This document shows positions 22,956 through 34,529 of a stretch of DNA of 64,000 nucleotides, one piece after another. The DNA is taken from contig OX365957.1 in the NCBI GenBank assembly GCA_947247005.1, forward strand, positions 14,108,817-14,172,816, read 5' to 3'. Numbering within the stretch: the first letter of the stretch is position 1; each line of letters opens with the position of its first letter. The notes under the pieces are model-generated. The model had not been told where the DNA came from, searched no databases, and saw only the letters and a program-made list of their open reading frames with translations. Both the position numbers and the translations under genes were made by a program. Source of the DNA: Spisula solida (taxonomy: Eukaryota; Mollusca; Bivalvia; Venerida; Mactridae).

Positions 22956-23175
22956 TTTTTGTGTGGCGTAACGCCACACAATGCTATTACCACTTTTCAG
23001 CTTACGACCAATTTAACGCATTAGGCCTCGGCAAATAAATAGTTCTATGATTTGATCAATATTACAAGCATGCAACACAGGTTACACGTATCATTGGACC
23101 TGATTTGTTTACATTACCAACATTTACTTATATTTAGACCAACAATTATATCAGACTTTTATTTTTAGAGGATAT
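22956..23175 (+). repeat. Dispersed repeat (partner 52495-52715)
   Basis: Starts tttttgtgtggcgtaacgcc and continues attaccacttttcagctta, aatagttctatgattt, atattacaagcatgc and agaccaacaattatatcaga; the same series occurs at 52495-52715, same strand. Confidence 0.8.
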
Positions 23176-23380
23176 TTATAGCAAATCATTCCGCAACGGA
23201 CTATATTTTTACTACCAAAGAATGTTCTCACTGGTGGCGGGAATCTAAAATAGTTCCCACGGTTTTCAATCGTATACTGTAACGTATGTAAACCACTCCG
23301 CCGCTGCACATTGCAGACGATGACCTAATTATGTTGTATACAAACATTGATGCTATATATAGCTGGTGGGGGGAACTGAA

Positions 23381-23795
23381 ATATCGATCGGCCGATTAAC
23401 AATGTTACCGCGGTAAGCGTTAAACGCACTAGTCAATTTCTACCCTGCTTTATATAAGACCTCATAATTTTCGTATCTATTATCCGATTTTGAATATTTA
23501 AAGCTTGTAATGAAGCAGAGATATATGTCTCTCTTTTAGACAACAATTAACACGATACCCTAATTATTAAATCCACGGCGACGAGTAAGAATCCGTTCCG
23601 CGTAAAAGTAAGTTTAAAATACATTTTGTATCCCGTTTTATACCAAATAAAAATTCAATAAACGGTCGAAAATCATCAATTATTAATTTAATATTCGATC
23701 GATTTTGTTCATTAAAGCTTGTTTTAAAAGCTAATACTTTAAGGTTTTATAAAATGTAAAACTTGTTTTTAAAGCATTAATCGGCCGATCGATAT
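23381..23795. repeat. 415-bp interval bounded by a perfect 19-bp inverted repeat
   Basis: atatcgatcggccgattaa at 23381-23399 and its exact reverse complement at 23777-23795. The interior is AT-rich and non-coding. Confidence 0.65.
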
Positions 23796-23964
23796 GTATG
23801 AGCGACATGTTTACCCCTTTTACATACGTTAATATAGAGTGTCATATACATTTAATTAACATGCGTGGTCATACGAAGAATAAACAGTCACTTATCTTGA
23901 CACTGGTCGAATTCTCCAAGTTGTTAAAAATGGTATTTGTCAATATCCCTTCATTGATGCTCAG

Positions 23965-24497
23965 CATAGTTATTACTAGTAGTGATCGAACAAAATATCA
24001 CATAGTGATCGAACAAAATATCACACGGAAGGTATATGGGGAAAATACATTGAGAGGTCACGTGAGGTATAATAATAAATAATTACAACCCGAGAATAGT
24101 TATATCACCCGAGGCGAAGCCACGTGTTATTCATTTTATTATACCGAAAAAAAATACAACCATGTTACAAAATAAAATATCAACAAATGTAAGCATCACT
24201 TAGATTGCCGTTATAATAATTTTACATACATGTACAATCTCAGTCCGTATTAGGTGTTGGAAATTGACAAGATTTACTAAAAATAGCATGTGCAATATAC
24301 ACAATTATATAAATAGTATACGGATACTCTCTAGCAGGGTGTTTTCCGGACTCAAATAGTAAGATGTCTATAAAAAGCCCAGCCTCATTTTTACTAGTAG
24401 TAATCGAACAAAAAATCACATAGTGATAGAACAAAATATCACACGGAATGTCTATGGAGAAAATACATTGAGAGGTCACGTGAGGTATAATAATATG
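23965..24497 (+). repeat. Direct duplication around a repeat insertion
   Basis: 23965-24082 and 24387-24497 are near-identical (gaacaaaatatcacacgga, gaaaatacattgagaggtca, cgtgaggtataataat) and flank the repeat copy at 24083-24386. Confidence 0.8.
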
Positions 24498-24659
24498 TAA
24501 TATCGTTTGAACAAAAGCAGCAGTTGTATAAAGAGCGTTGTACTGTGCCCTTTTAAGGCCAAAAGCTCCAAGTGATGATGTTTATTTCCTTTCGTTAATC
24601 GATGTTTAATATCCCCTAGATCTTGATTCTATTGATGCCTTTTCAGGGGACCTGATATT

Positions 24660-24860
24660 TTGTTAAGTCAATATGCCATTATATGGTGTGCATTCATCAA
24701 TATATTATGCCTAACAATCCTTATATGAAGTCACATCAGTATATCATGCCGATGAGACCTTAATACGTATAAAGTCAATATGCCATTATATGGTGTGCAT
24801 TTATCAATATGTTATGCCAAACTATTTTTGTATGGAGTCAACATGACATTATATCGTTGT
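24660..24860 (+). repeat. 111-bp tandem duplication
   Basis: gtcaatatgccattatatgg followed by tgtgcat and tatcaatat occurs at about 24667 and 24776, with a third partial unit near 24836. Confidence 0.75.
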
Positions 24861-24877
24861 AATGTCGTTTTGATTCC

Positions 24878-25238
24878 ATAATAGAGAGGTTGCGAAAGGC
24901 AACGTGTAACGTGTACGTGTACGTGAATACTATTTTTGGGTATTTCGTCATCCAGGTATGTGTAGTTTCTACAAGTAACAGACGTGTGACAGACGAAAAT
25001 ATAATGTGTACTACGTCACACAGGTATGCGTATGCAAGATTTTCGCCGGTAGTTTCAGTGAGTTTATATAAACACTCATTATCGATTCACGAAGAAATCA
25101 TGTTACAACTTCCTTGTGATGTTACACGCACACGTTGTATTTCGCAAGCCAATTTCAATTGCAACGTGTACGTATACATGTACGGGTAGCTACACGTACA
25201 CGTTGTCGTACACGTTCACATCGCAACCTCTCTATTAT
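24878..25238. mobile_element. Non-autonomous DNA element with terminal inverted repeats (MITE)
   Basis: Left end ataatagagaggttgcg (24878-) and right end cgcaacctctctattat (25222-25238) are exact inverses. The next bases are matching acgtgtacgtg-rich tracts that extend the arms to about 50 bases. The 99-codon ORF inside is not recognisable. Confidence 0.8.
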
Positions 25239-25239
25239 T

Positions 25240-27300
25240 TCATTTTGTACGTATAATACAGCCAAGGCTTGTTATATGTTTATATCATCATTTGTTTATT
25301 CTGTTTGAGCAAGTTGTGATCAGATAAAAATAATTCAGCAGATCAGCCACGTATTGTCCCAGCTATGGGTATAGGTAAATGTTCAACTTGGGTAGCTAAA
25401 TGGGGGGATTTACTGTATAAACTCTACGGTTAAAGTACATAAACATGCGTAACCTAGAAATACACCTATAAATATGTACATGCACAATCATAAGATCTGT
25501 AAACACGGTATGACATGATCTTTTTTATTAGTCTGCATGTATACGTACTTTCATCAAATATAATGATTTTGTCCGCGTAACTGATTAATGTTTTAATGGA
25601 TATACATTGTAATATGAAATGGTTGTAAATATATCCGCACTTAAGAAATAACCGACTCTTGATTTATGATAATATACTAGTACTATACGCGTTATAAAAA
25701 GTTAAGTAGTATTCAAATGTAAAATATATATAAATACGTGTAGCAGATACGTGCACATCAGTTCTGCCAACGAACGATTATGTGTTCTGTCACGCTTCGT
25801 ACCTGTTGTTCGTTGAACCATATCTTAAAAAACCCGGATATGTCACGTGAGCGAATTTTGGCTCATGTGACATAGACCGAGGTTTTGCGCCTAAATTTGT
25901 ATCGTACCAAAATGACTGACAGAGGCAAACAAAGCAATGTGAATAGTAAAACCCGTGCGTCCGTACATGTTTCGAATTGAGAACGGAAAAAGTGGGGTTT
26001 TACAAATTCAAATTGTTTGTTGCAAACATTGCGTTCTCTACGAAGGATTAAAACGATAAATAGCGTGATTATTTTACGTATTTTTTAAAGTTTTCCCTGA
26101 ACGCACGGCTGATATACATTTAACGCTCGTCTTGGAGTATAATAAAATATTTCTATGTTACCGTAGGATTCGACCCGGTCTAGTTATCAAAATATTTAAC
26201 CGATAATACAAATGTACCGCTAATAACGGTTTTCGTCAGTCATATCCCGTTTCTTAATTTCAGAAACATCATTGACATGGGCCATTTATTGCGTCTCACT
26301 ATTTACCTCACTGAACCGATATTATTTAATCTAAAGTGACAGGGTTATCGTATACTTGATGCACTGCACTTTTGACAACACGATAAAATAAATGGTAGTT
26401 AAAGCGTTTACAAATTCGTACTTACTTTACTAGTTTGTCGATGTTTATGAGATTAAATTTATCGTAGGTATTCTTCGTAATCAATTACATGTATAAACGC
26501 TGTAAATAGTTATGGACTAGATGATAACACTTTTGATAGTGTTTGTAATGTAAAATACAGCCGGCTTTATATAATGAGAGATTTGGACGTTTTTTGGGGG
26601 TAGACTATATCCTATAATGATGCCATATATTTACACAAACATAGTTTAATATATGCTTAGGTATGAATTAAAAACTGTATGTCGCGGTACTATTTAAGGG
26701 GCCATTGACCCTTTTGAATGATCACTTTTCAAGATAATGGAGAAATTCGTGAATTTTTGCAACGCTTTTATTTTTCATATTTGTCGTATTTTATTATCGT
26801 TTGTTTTGGGTATAAAGGTACAAACACATGTTATTCAAACATCCTACTGACTTTTAAAATTTCTATTAAATTTTTATTAAACTTCACAAAATTTTAACAA
26901 GACAATAATTTGAAAAAAAATGCAAAAAATACCAAAATATACACAAAATTGAACGACCCCGATGACCAATATTGTTGTATGGGACGGCATTTTACTGTAA
27001 ATTCATAACATTCTGTCATAAAAGCACACAAAGTAGAATGGTTGCGTATGTTTTAATTTAACTTTAAGATAACGTACACTATAATCACCATCCTGAGCAA
27101 AATAAAAAGTAGGACTATGTTATAATTAGAACATATTAAGTAAATTTTAATGATTAAAAAGGGCGGAGCGAGCGAGCGAAGCGAAACAAGTCGCAAACAA
27201 GTTTTAAAGAAGAAATACTAATCTTCAAACTGTAAACACAATGTTGTCAGGGTTACACAGATGAACGTTTAAATTTATAGTTTCTTCAGGTATGAAGACG
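25240..27300. other. Intergenic, no gene seen
   Basis: AT-rich; only scattered short ORFs. A gggcggagcgagcgagcgaa tract near 27161 is the only locally GC-rich part. Confidence 0.45.
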
Positions 27301-27315
27301 TACGTGTGTCGTCTT

Positions 27316-28786
27316 GTAACGTATCTGTCTATGAAAAAATGTTGTTGTTTGCTCATCAAAACAACATGATATGTTCATTAATTTCAAACAAAACAATAAT
27401 GCATAGCTATGATGACACGTTTATTCAAGTTTGAGCACAAAACATATCGTTATGAAACTCCAATTGCATCATCTTTATAGTGGCGTAACGTATCTGTTAT
27501 ATATCTGCTAACATAAATCTGTTTAAGAAAAGTAACTCAACATAACGTTCCAGCTAAATATTACTAATGTTTCAAAACATGTTTAATGTAATAAGCAGAC
27601 TGCAACATAACAATAAGGAAACCACGGTTCACATATATTATAAACCAAATGGTACGTGTCAAATTGGCGTGGGGTATTCACCTCGTCTGTATCTTAATTG
27701 TGAAAGGATCTCTAAATATAAGCTGTATGTGTTCAGCACACAACATAAAATGAATGAAAAAACTTCACTTACAAACACCTTTTCTCAAATAAGTTTGAAT
27801 TACGACCAAATTGAGCAAAATAAAATTGGTAGTAATGAAAAGTTATTACATTAAAAGCAAGCGTGTTAAATAGTCCCCACTATCTTAGAGGAAGTCAACT
27901 GGGAACATCTTGGACAGTCTAGATGACACTGACGCAGACTCGGCTTGAACAAATAGGACCTAAGTCACTTAAAATTGCATAAATCATTATATTTAGTCAA
28001 TATTTATGTCAGAATTTGAACATAAAAGCGAAAAACAGATACGTTACGTAGTTAAACAGATACGTTACGAGATGTTATGAAGCTTTTTATTTGAACTAAG
28101 TGCAATAATTTCGAAATTAGTTTTTTTATATTAACAAACAATTATAGAGTGTGTGTTTTCAATATGATAAGATTGAAATTTAGCTATGATTGACGAGCAT
28201 TAACACGCGTTTTTAGGTCACCCTCTGATTCTCCAAAAAGCTACATCCGAATATGCACATAAGAGCATTCAATATCACGATGGGTGATCTCTCGAAGTCA
28301 TCCTCCCATAGTGGGTCACTAAACAATGTAATTTATGAACACTGGCAGGACTAAGATGCTTAAAATGTACGTATTTTAGCAGATATACAAATATGTCGTA
28401 ACGTATCTGTTCAGTGTAACGTATCTGTCAAACAAACGTTTAAGCACATGAAAAATTAAGATTAAAGGGTATTTGTATGATTATTTCTACATAATTGCAA
28501 TCATTCGATGATATTCTGAGTGAAAACCATTTATTCGTGCAACAGCTACACGTACTTATTGAATAATTTCACAAAACGCACGTAAAGTATCTGTTTTAAA
28601 ATTTTGAAAAAGTGTCAGTTCCATGCTTAAATCTTCGTTTCTTAAAAATATACTGCTTTCTCTGTACAATTCTTTACCAGCAAGGCCATCTTACTTTATC
28701 CAATTAGTCAAAATGCCCATGGAATGATGAAACATACGTGTTTATCCATCTAATATTTTGACATATTAGCAGCGTAACGTATCTGT
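27316..28786. repeat. Cluster of eight GTAACGTATCTGT motifs
   Basis: Exact motif on plus at 27316, 27485, 28398, 28416 and 28774; reverse complement at 28035 and 28056; a one-mismatch copy at 28582. Surrounding sequence is unrelated AT-rich DNA, so this is not an ordinary tandem repeat. The 95-codon ORF at 27567-27854 lies within the cluster and has no recognised domain. Confidence 0.85.
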
Positions 28787-28932
28787 TGCCAAAATCGCCG
28801 ACAAAGTCTCACTCAATGAACAGGTTATACGTTAGGTCTGTGTTGGCATCTTTCGATAGGATGTAAAATTGTAAAGTGGCATGTGTGTAAGAGTTGAAAG
28901 TGTGAACCAAAGGAGAATTCTTAAATGCGATC

Positions 28933-29880
28933 GTCAATCAACAAACACTGAGAGTTGATAATTTCACCCTTCAAAATCTGTTTGCAGTAACTGTTGTACT
29001 TCCTACTATTCATCGTCAAATATTATCCCATGCGGATCTTCTGATAAATTTTGTCATTAGATATAGGCTGATAAATATAGTTGCCAAGCAACCAAAGAAC
29101 ATCACTAAGGGGTATGCATTCGCGCCACCGACTTGAAGTTTAATCTTTCGTATATTCAATGGTTCAGTTCAACCTGATAAACCGTGATTTATTTTAACTA
29201 ACATGTGTATATTGTAGAATGGCATATTTCAAAAAATAACAAGCAAGTATTTCAGAATGGTCACTAATACTGTGTAATTTTGTTGCCTAGCAACAATTTT
29301 ACCCACTTTTTATCAATTTTCTCCGCATGTGTTATTTTCGTTGCCATAGTGTTCTAAAACCAATCAATGATTTTACCATATATTTTCAATAACATTATTA
29401 ATATATCTCAAGGAGTCCAGTAACCGTAAAAAAAATAAAATGTAATACTTCGCTTTGTATAATAATGATTCGTTCTTTTGGGTGCGGCAAAATTGTGGTT
29501 TTAATACTGGCAAATAAAATGACAATTTGTATTTCGTCAAGTATATTTTCTATATTGGTGGAAAAAATCAACTAGAATTAAGTTTATCTGACAGATTAAT
29601 GCATCACTAAATAAATAATATGTTTGAAAATGTCAGATATATCTTTATAAGTCCATAGCGACGCAAACTTTTGTTCTACTAACAGCGTGAACGCATACAC
29701 TCGGGTTGACTTCTTTGGTTGCCTAGCAACAAGAATCAAATTGTCATAACCCAGACTGGTATTCGTTGTAACATCATTGAGATACCATAGTTCACGATAA
29801 TGTATAGAAAATATTCGAACACTTATTTTCCTAAGCAATATTTAGCAAGTCTCAGTTATTCTTGTCTGACCCTTGTATGT
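28933..29880 (+). mobile_element. Mariner-type non-autonomous element, copy A
   Basis: Left end near 28933 (tcaatcaacaaacactgagagtt) and right end near 29846-29880 (ctcagttattcttgtctgacc) are imperfect inverted repeats. They match the ends of copy B at 40007 and 43428. No transposase ORF is visible. TA-flanked ends of the gagggtcagtcaagaaaa type suggest Tc1/mariner. Confidence 0.6.
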
Positions 29881-30484
29881 CACCTGAATTCAGTGAATTG
29901 TGCTTACTCGTACCCGTTAATAGTTGATAACTCAGAAAACATGACGACGTCGTTAGATACCAAAATTGACGTCATACGTACACAAGACACTTTATTAAGA
30001 TCCATATTAACGACACATTTTTAAAACTATTTTAAAAGTATTTTATATAAAATAAAATTTTGAAACGCCCTCTTTCAATTGTGTATTTCGTTTTCTACTA
30101 GTAATATTACATTAAATACGAATTTTATTAACCCATGAAACTGTAACATATATTTCACACACCCTGCACGATTATATCCAAAACGATTGAGTTTAATACC
30201 AACAATTATCGATTTTGGTGAGGCAATTGATACGTAGAGAAAAATAACGATAATTAGCCATTTCAATTTCCTTGCAAAATGATGTTGACAAAGAGCCAAT
30301 GGCTACATAAAGAAAGTACCGCGATATATCCTTTTTATTGTATATATTGCTTCAGCCAGCTTCTACCAAAATACGTTTGTTCAAATGTTTATAATCAGGT
30401 AAAGTATACTCACAGAAACTACATGTAGAAAATTGTGCTTGATCTGCATTTAAACTCTAAAGCATCACCAATGGTAATTTTCAT

Positions 30485-30545
30485 ACTTAATAGTCCATCC
30501 AAAATAATTGACAGGGCCATTTTCACGCAGAGCTAGCAGTTTGTT
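30485..30545 (+). repeat. Short direct repeat (partner 32217-32310)
   Basis: tccatccaaaataat and gggccattttcacgcagagc are shared with 32217-32310 in the same order. The two copies bracket 1.7 kb containing a decayed coding fragment. Confidence 0.55.
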
Positions 30546-30959
30546 CATATAATGTTATTTTGTGTACTTTGTGTCCATTCCTCCCCTGTCCGAATTGTTA
30601 TATATTTTTTGTTGACAAATACATGTATTTAAAAATAGTGCCAGAAACTGCCGGGTTACTAAGTGTACAAGGAGTGTTCAAATTGGAATGCAACTATGCC
30701 CATAAACATGTTTCCTTGATATATTTTATTGAAACAAGATTTTGGTCCTCTTGCAGTATTCATCACCAGTATATATATGCGAAGTTTCAATCAGAAACCC
30801 ATTTTTAAAATGCAGTTTCTTATCATTCATAGGGTCACCATGCATATACTTGACAAGAGCCAAACCGAGATCTTATCGTACCTGATTTTTTCCCGACAAT
30901 GCAATTAAAGAGTCGGAAAACAAATAAAGGTCACAATGGACAATGCTTGATAAATAAGG

Positions 30960-31402
30960 AATGTCGGAAAGCTCAAGAACCTGTTTACCTCTCAGAAAGT
31001 CGCTTTAATGGCTGCTGCATATGGAGTCTCCATGCTCTGCAACAACATGCGAACCTTCAAACCTGTGGGGCGATTGTCCGAGTAGTTTTACCATTTCTGA
31101 AGGAATTTACCTTCGTTAAACTTGACATTTACCCATTGTCCATTGTATACATCAGATTGAATGGTAGAAATTTGATTGTTATTGCAAAAGATGTATATTT
31201 CTACTGGCGCCAATGGTGCGTTTTGCAATGCAAACTTTTGTTCCGTCTTTGCTGGTCCATATTTGTTTATGGATCTGTCGCATGGGTAACAAAATGAACC
31301 CACGTCTTGCTTGTGGTCATTGCATTTGCAAACGGTCAACTTTGTTATTATTTTTGGACAGTTTGCAGTTAAGGATATCCAAACTGCACTTATCTTCCTC
31401 AT
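30960..31402 (-). pseudogene. Decayed coding fragment, family unknown
   Basis: The minus-strand frame from 31402 runs to 31088. After one TAA it continues protein-like: GLKVRMLLQSMETPYAAAIK, to a second stop near 31006. An upstream Cys-rich part has CKCND and SFCYPCDRSINKYG. The amino-acid composition on both sides of the stop looks like eroded protein rather than chance, but I do not recognise the family. It may be a gene relic or a transposon protein. Confidence 0.3.
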
Positions 31403-32216
31403 TTATGCAATATGCTTGCTATTTGTATGAATAGCCCCTAATGATGTGCCAACACATTAAGCTATTAGCCTAATTGCAAATTTTCTACAAGCTTCCAAAA
31501 TTTATTTGATTTTCTATCCCTTTTCTAGTAAGTTGTGGTATTTGGTAGACGTGTATAAGGTCCATTTCCAAATAGAATGACATCACTTTCTTACACTATC
31601 AAGTAGTTGATAAATAAGACATTGTATGACACTATTTCACCATACTAGTTAATTTAAATATGGTATTTCCTCCCGCATTAAAGAAACAACGATTCTTAAA
31701 TGGGACCGAATTTGGTCAGAGAAGAGTGATATTTTCCCAATCATTTACGCATTAATATACACGAGTAGACATTGTTTATTGACCTATTGTTGCAGCTACA
31801 ATGAGCGTATTTTAAAATGTGAGGTATCAATCTAAAACTTATACAATGATCTTCGATATACAGCTCACTATTTTTAAAACTTCATTGATACAAGAAAGAT
31901 AAAGAATCACTTGCATTCCAATTTGGACAACCCTCATACTATTAGCAGAGTTGTGGCATCTTGGACCAGGTGGACACAAGAAAGAAGGTCTTTGTAACTG
32001 TTTCTGTTTTACTTGTTCATGCGTGTATGTGTCATTGTGTTTTGTGGTCTGATGTGTCTTTTCTTTTGCGTGTGTTCTTCGGTTCTGGTGCCTTCCGTGT
32101 CCTGCTGTTTCTGCAGAGAGTTGCTTCCATTTCTTATCCGTCCCCCCTAGTTTCACATTTCAACATAAATTATTAGAAAATGGCACAATATCCAAAACCA
32201 TGAACAATAATAATTT

Positions 32217-32310
32217 TCAAACTTAAATAATCCATTAAAAATAATCAAGTAGCACTTTTCGTCATTTCACTGGGGCCATTTTCATGCAGAGCTAGCAATT
32301 AATCCGCAAT
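32217..32310 (+). repeat. Short direct repeat, second copy
   Basis: Matches 30485-30545 (gggccattttcatgcagagctagca). Confidence 0.5.
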
Positions 32311-32444
32311 TCTTTTTTCACAGCTCGATTTGGTATTAATTTTCTTTTACCTTATTTAATCATTCTATTTGTTTGCTCTTTATAGCATTTTAAATTCCAT
32401 TTTCGATTTAAAAAAAGCATGCAAATTATATATCAAAATGTCTT

Positions 32445-34520
32445 TCTCCAGAAAACTCAGCTATCAATGAAAGGCAGAATATTCTGCTATCTCAAAAAGC
32501 TGATTATTTGCTAACTATAAAAAGCAGAATGTTCTGCTTTCTCGGAAGGCAGAATGTTCTGCTTTCTCGAAAGGCAGAATATTCTGCTAACTATAATCTT
32601 CAAAAGGCAGAATATTCTGCTTTCTCTGGAGGCAGAATGCTCTGCTTTTCGAAAGGCAGAATGTTCTGCTATCTATCAAATGCATAATATTATGCAGAAT
32701 ATTTTGCTTTCTCCAGAAAATTCAGCTATCAATGAAAGGCAGAATATTCTGCTATCTCAAAAAGCTGATTATTTGCTAACGATAAAAGGCAGAATGTTCT
32801 GCTTTCTCGAAAGGCAGAATGTTCTGCTTTCTCGAAAGGCAGAATCTTCTGCTTTCTCGAAAGGAAGAATATTCTGCTAACTATAATAGGCAGAATATTC
32901 TGTTTTCTCTGGAGGCAGAATGCTCTGCTAACTATGAAAGGCAGAATGTTCTGCTTTTCATAAGGCAGAATATTCTGCTATCTATCAAAGGCATAATAAT
33001 AAGCAGAATATTCTGCTTTCTCCAGAAAATTCAGCTATCAATGAAAGGCAGAATATTCTGCTATCTCAAAAAGCTGATTATTTGCTAACGATAAAAGGCA
33101 GAATGTTCTGCTTTCTCGAAAGGCAGAATGTTCTGCTTTCTCGAAAGGAAGAATATTCTGCTAACTATAATAGGCAGAATATTCTGCTTTCTCTGGAGGC
33201 AGAATGCTCTGCTAACTATAAAAGACAGAATATTCTGCTTTCTCCGGAGGCAGAATGTTCTGCTATCTATCAAATGCATAATATTATGCAGAATATTTTG
33301 CTTTCTCCAGAAAATTCAGCTATCAACGAAAGGCAGAATATTCTGCTATCTCAAAAAGCTGATTATTTGCTAACGATAAAAGGCAGAATGTTCTGCTTTC
33401 TCGAAAGGCAGAATGTTCTGCTTTCTCGAAAGGCAGAATGTTCTGCTTTCTCGAAAGGAAGAATATTCTGCTAACTATAATAGGCAGAATATTCTGCTTT
33501 CTCTGGAGGCAGAATGCTCTGCTAACTATGAAAGGCAGAATGTTCTGCTTTTCATAAGGCAGAATGTTCTGCTATCTATCAAAGGCATAATAATAAGCAG
33601 AATATTCTGCTTTCTCCAGAAAATTCAGCTATCAATGAAAGGCAGAATATTCTGCTATCTCAAAAAGCTGATTATTTGCTAACGATAAAAGGCAGAATGT
33701 TCTGCTTTCTCGAAAGGCAGAATGTTCTGCTTTCTCGAAAGGAAGAATATTCTGCTAACTATAATAGGCAGAATATTCTGCTTTCTCTGGAGACAGAATG
33801 CTCTGCTAACTATAAAAGACAGAATATTCTGCTTTCTCCGGAGGCAGAATGCTCTGCTAACTATGAAAGGCAGAATGTTCTGCTTTTCGAAAGGCAGAAT
33901 GTTCTGCTATCTATCAAAGGCATAATATTAAGCAGAATATTATGCTTTCTCCAGAAAATTCAGCTATCAATGAAAGGCAGAATATTCTGCTATCTCAAAA
34001 AGCTGATTATTTGCTAACTATAAAAGGCAGAATGTTCTGCTTTCTCGAAAGGCAGAACGTTCTGCTTTCTCGAAAGGCAGAGTATTCTGCTAACTATAAA
34101 AGGCAGAATATTCTGCTTTCTCTGGAGGCAGAATGCTCTGCTTACTATGAAAGGCAGAATCTACTGCTTTTCGAAAGGCAGAATGTTCTGCTATCTATCA
34201 AAGGCATAATATTAAGCAGAATATTTTGCTTTCTCCAGAAAATTCAGCTATCAATGAAAGGCAGAATATTCTGCTATCTCAAAAAGCTGATTATTTGCTT
34301 ACTATAAAAGGCAGAATTTTCTGCTTTCTCGAATCGCAGAATGTTCTGCTTTCTCGAAAGGCAGAATATTCTGCTAACTATAAACTTTAAAAGGCAGAAT
34401 ATTCTGCTTTCTCTGGAGGCAGAATGCTCTGCTAACTATAAAAGGCAGAATATTCTGCTTTCTCTGGAGGCAGAATGCTCTGCTAACTATGAAAGGCAGA
34501 ATGTTCTGCTATCTATCAAA
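32445..34520 (+). repeat. GCAGAATRTTCTGC palindrome array 1
   Basis: By hand count about 65 copies of a 14-bp palindrome (GCAGAATATTCTGC, GCAGAATGTTCTGC or close variants). They are separated by tttctcgaaag, taactataaaag or tttctctggag spacers of about 11 bases. Higher-order units of about 265-335 bp are marked by tttctccagaaaattcagct (near 32445, 32708, 33018, 33303, 33612, 33947 and 34231) and a ctcaaaaagctgattatttg block. Overlapping ORFs of 80-130 codons arise because the 25-base monomer has no stop in several frames; they are not genes. The array begins and ends abruptly in non-repetitive AT-rich DNA. Confidence 0.95.
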
Positions 34521-34529
34521 GGCATAATA

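Noticed and set aside
32445..34520. CRISPR-like array or glucocorticoid response elements
   Set aside because: Spacers are not unique and the genome is eukaryotic, so CRISPR is excluded. The palindromes have a two-base gap, not the three-base gap of a steroid response element, although TGTTCT half-sites occur.
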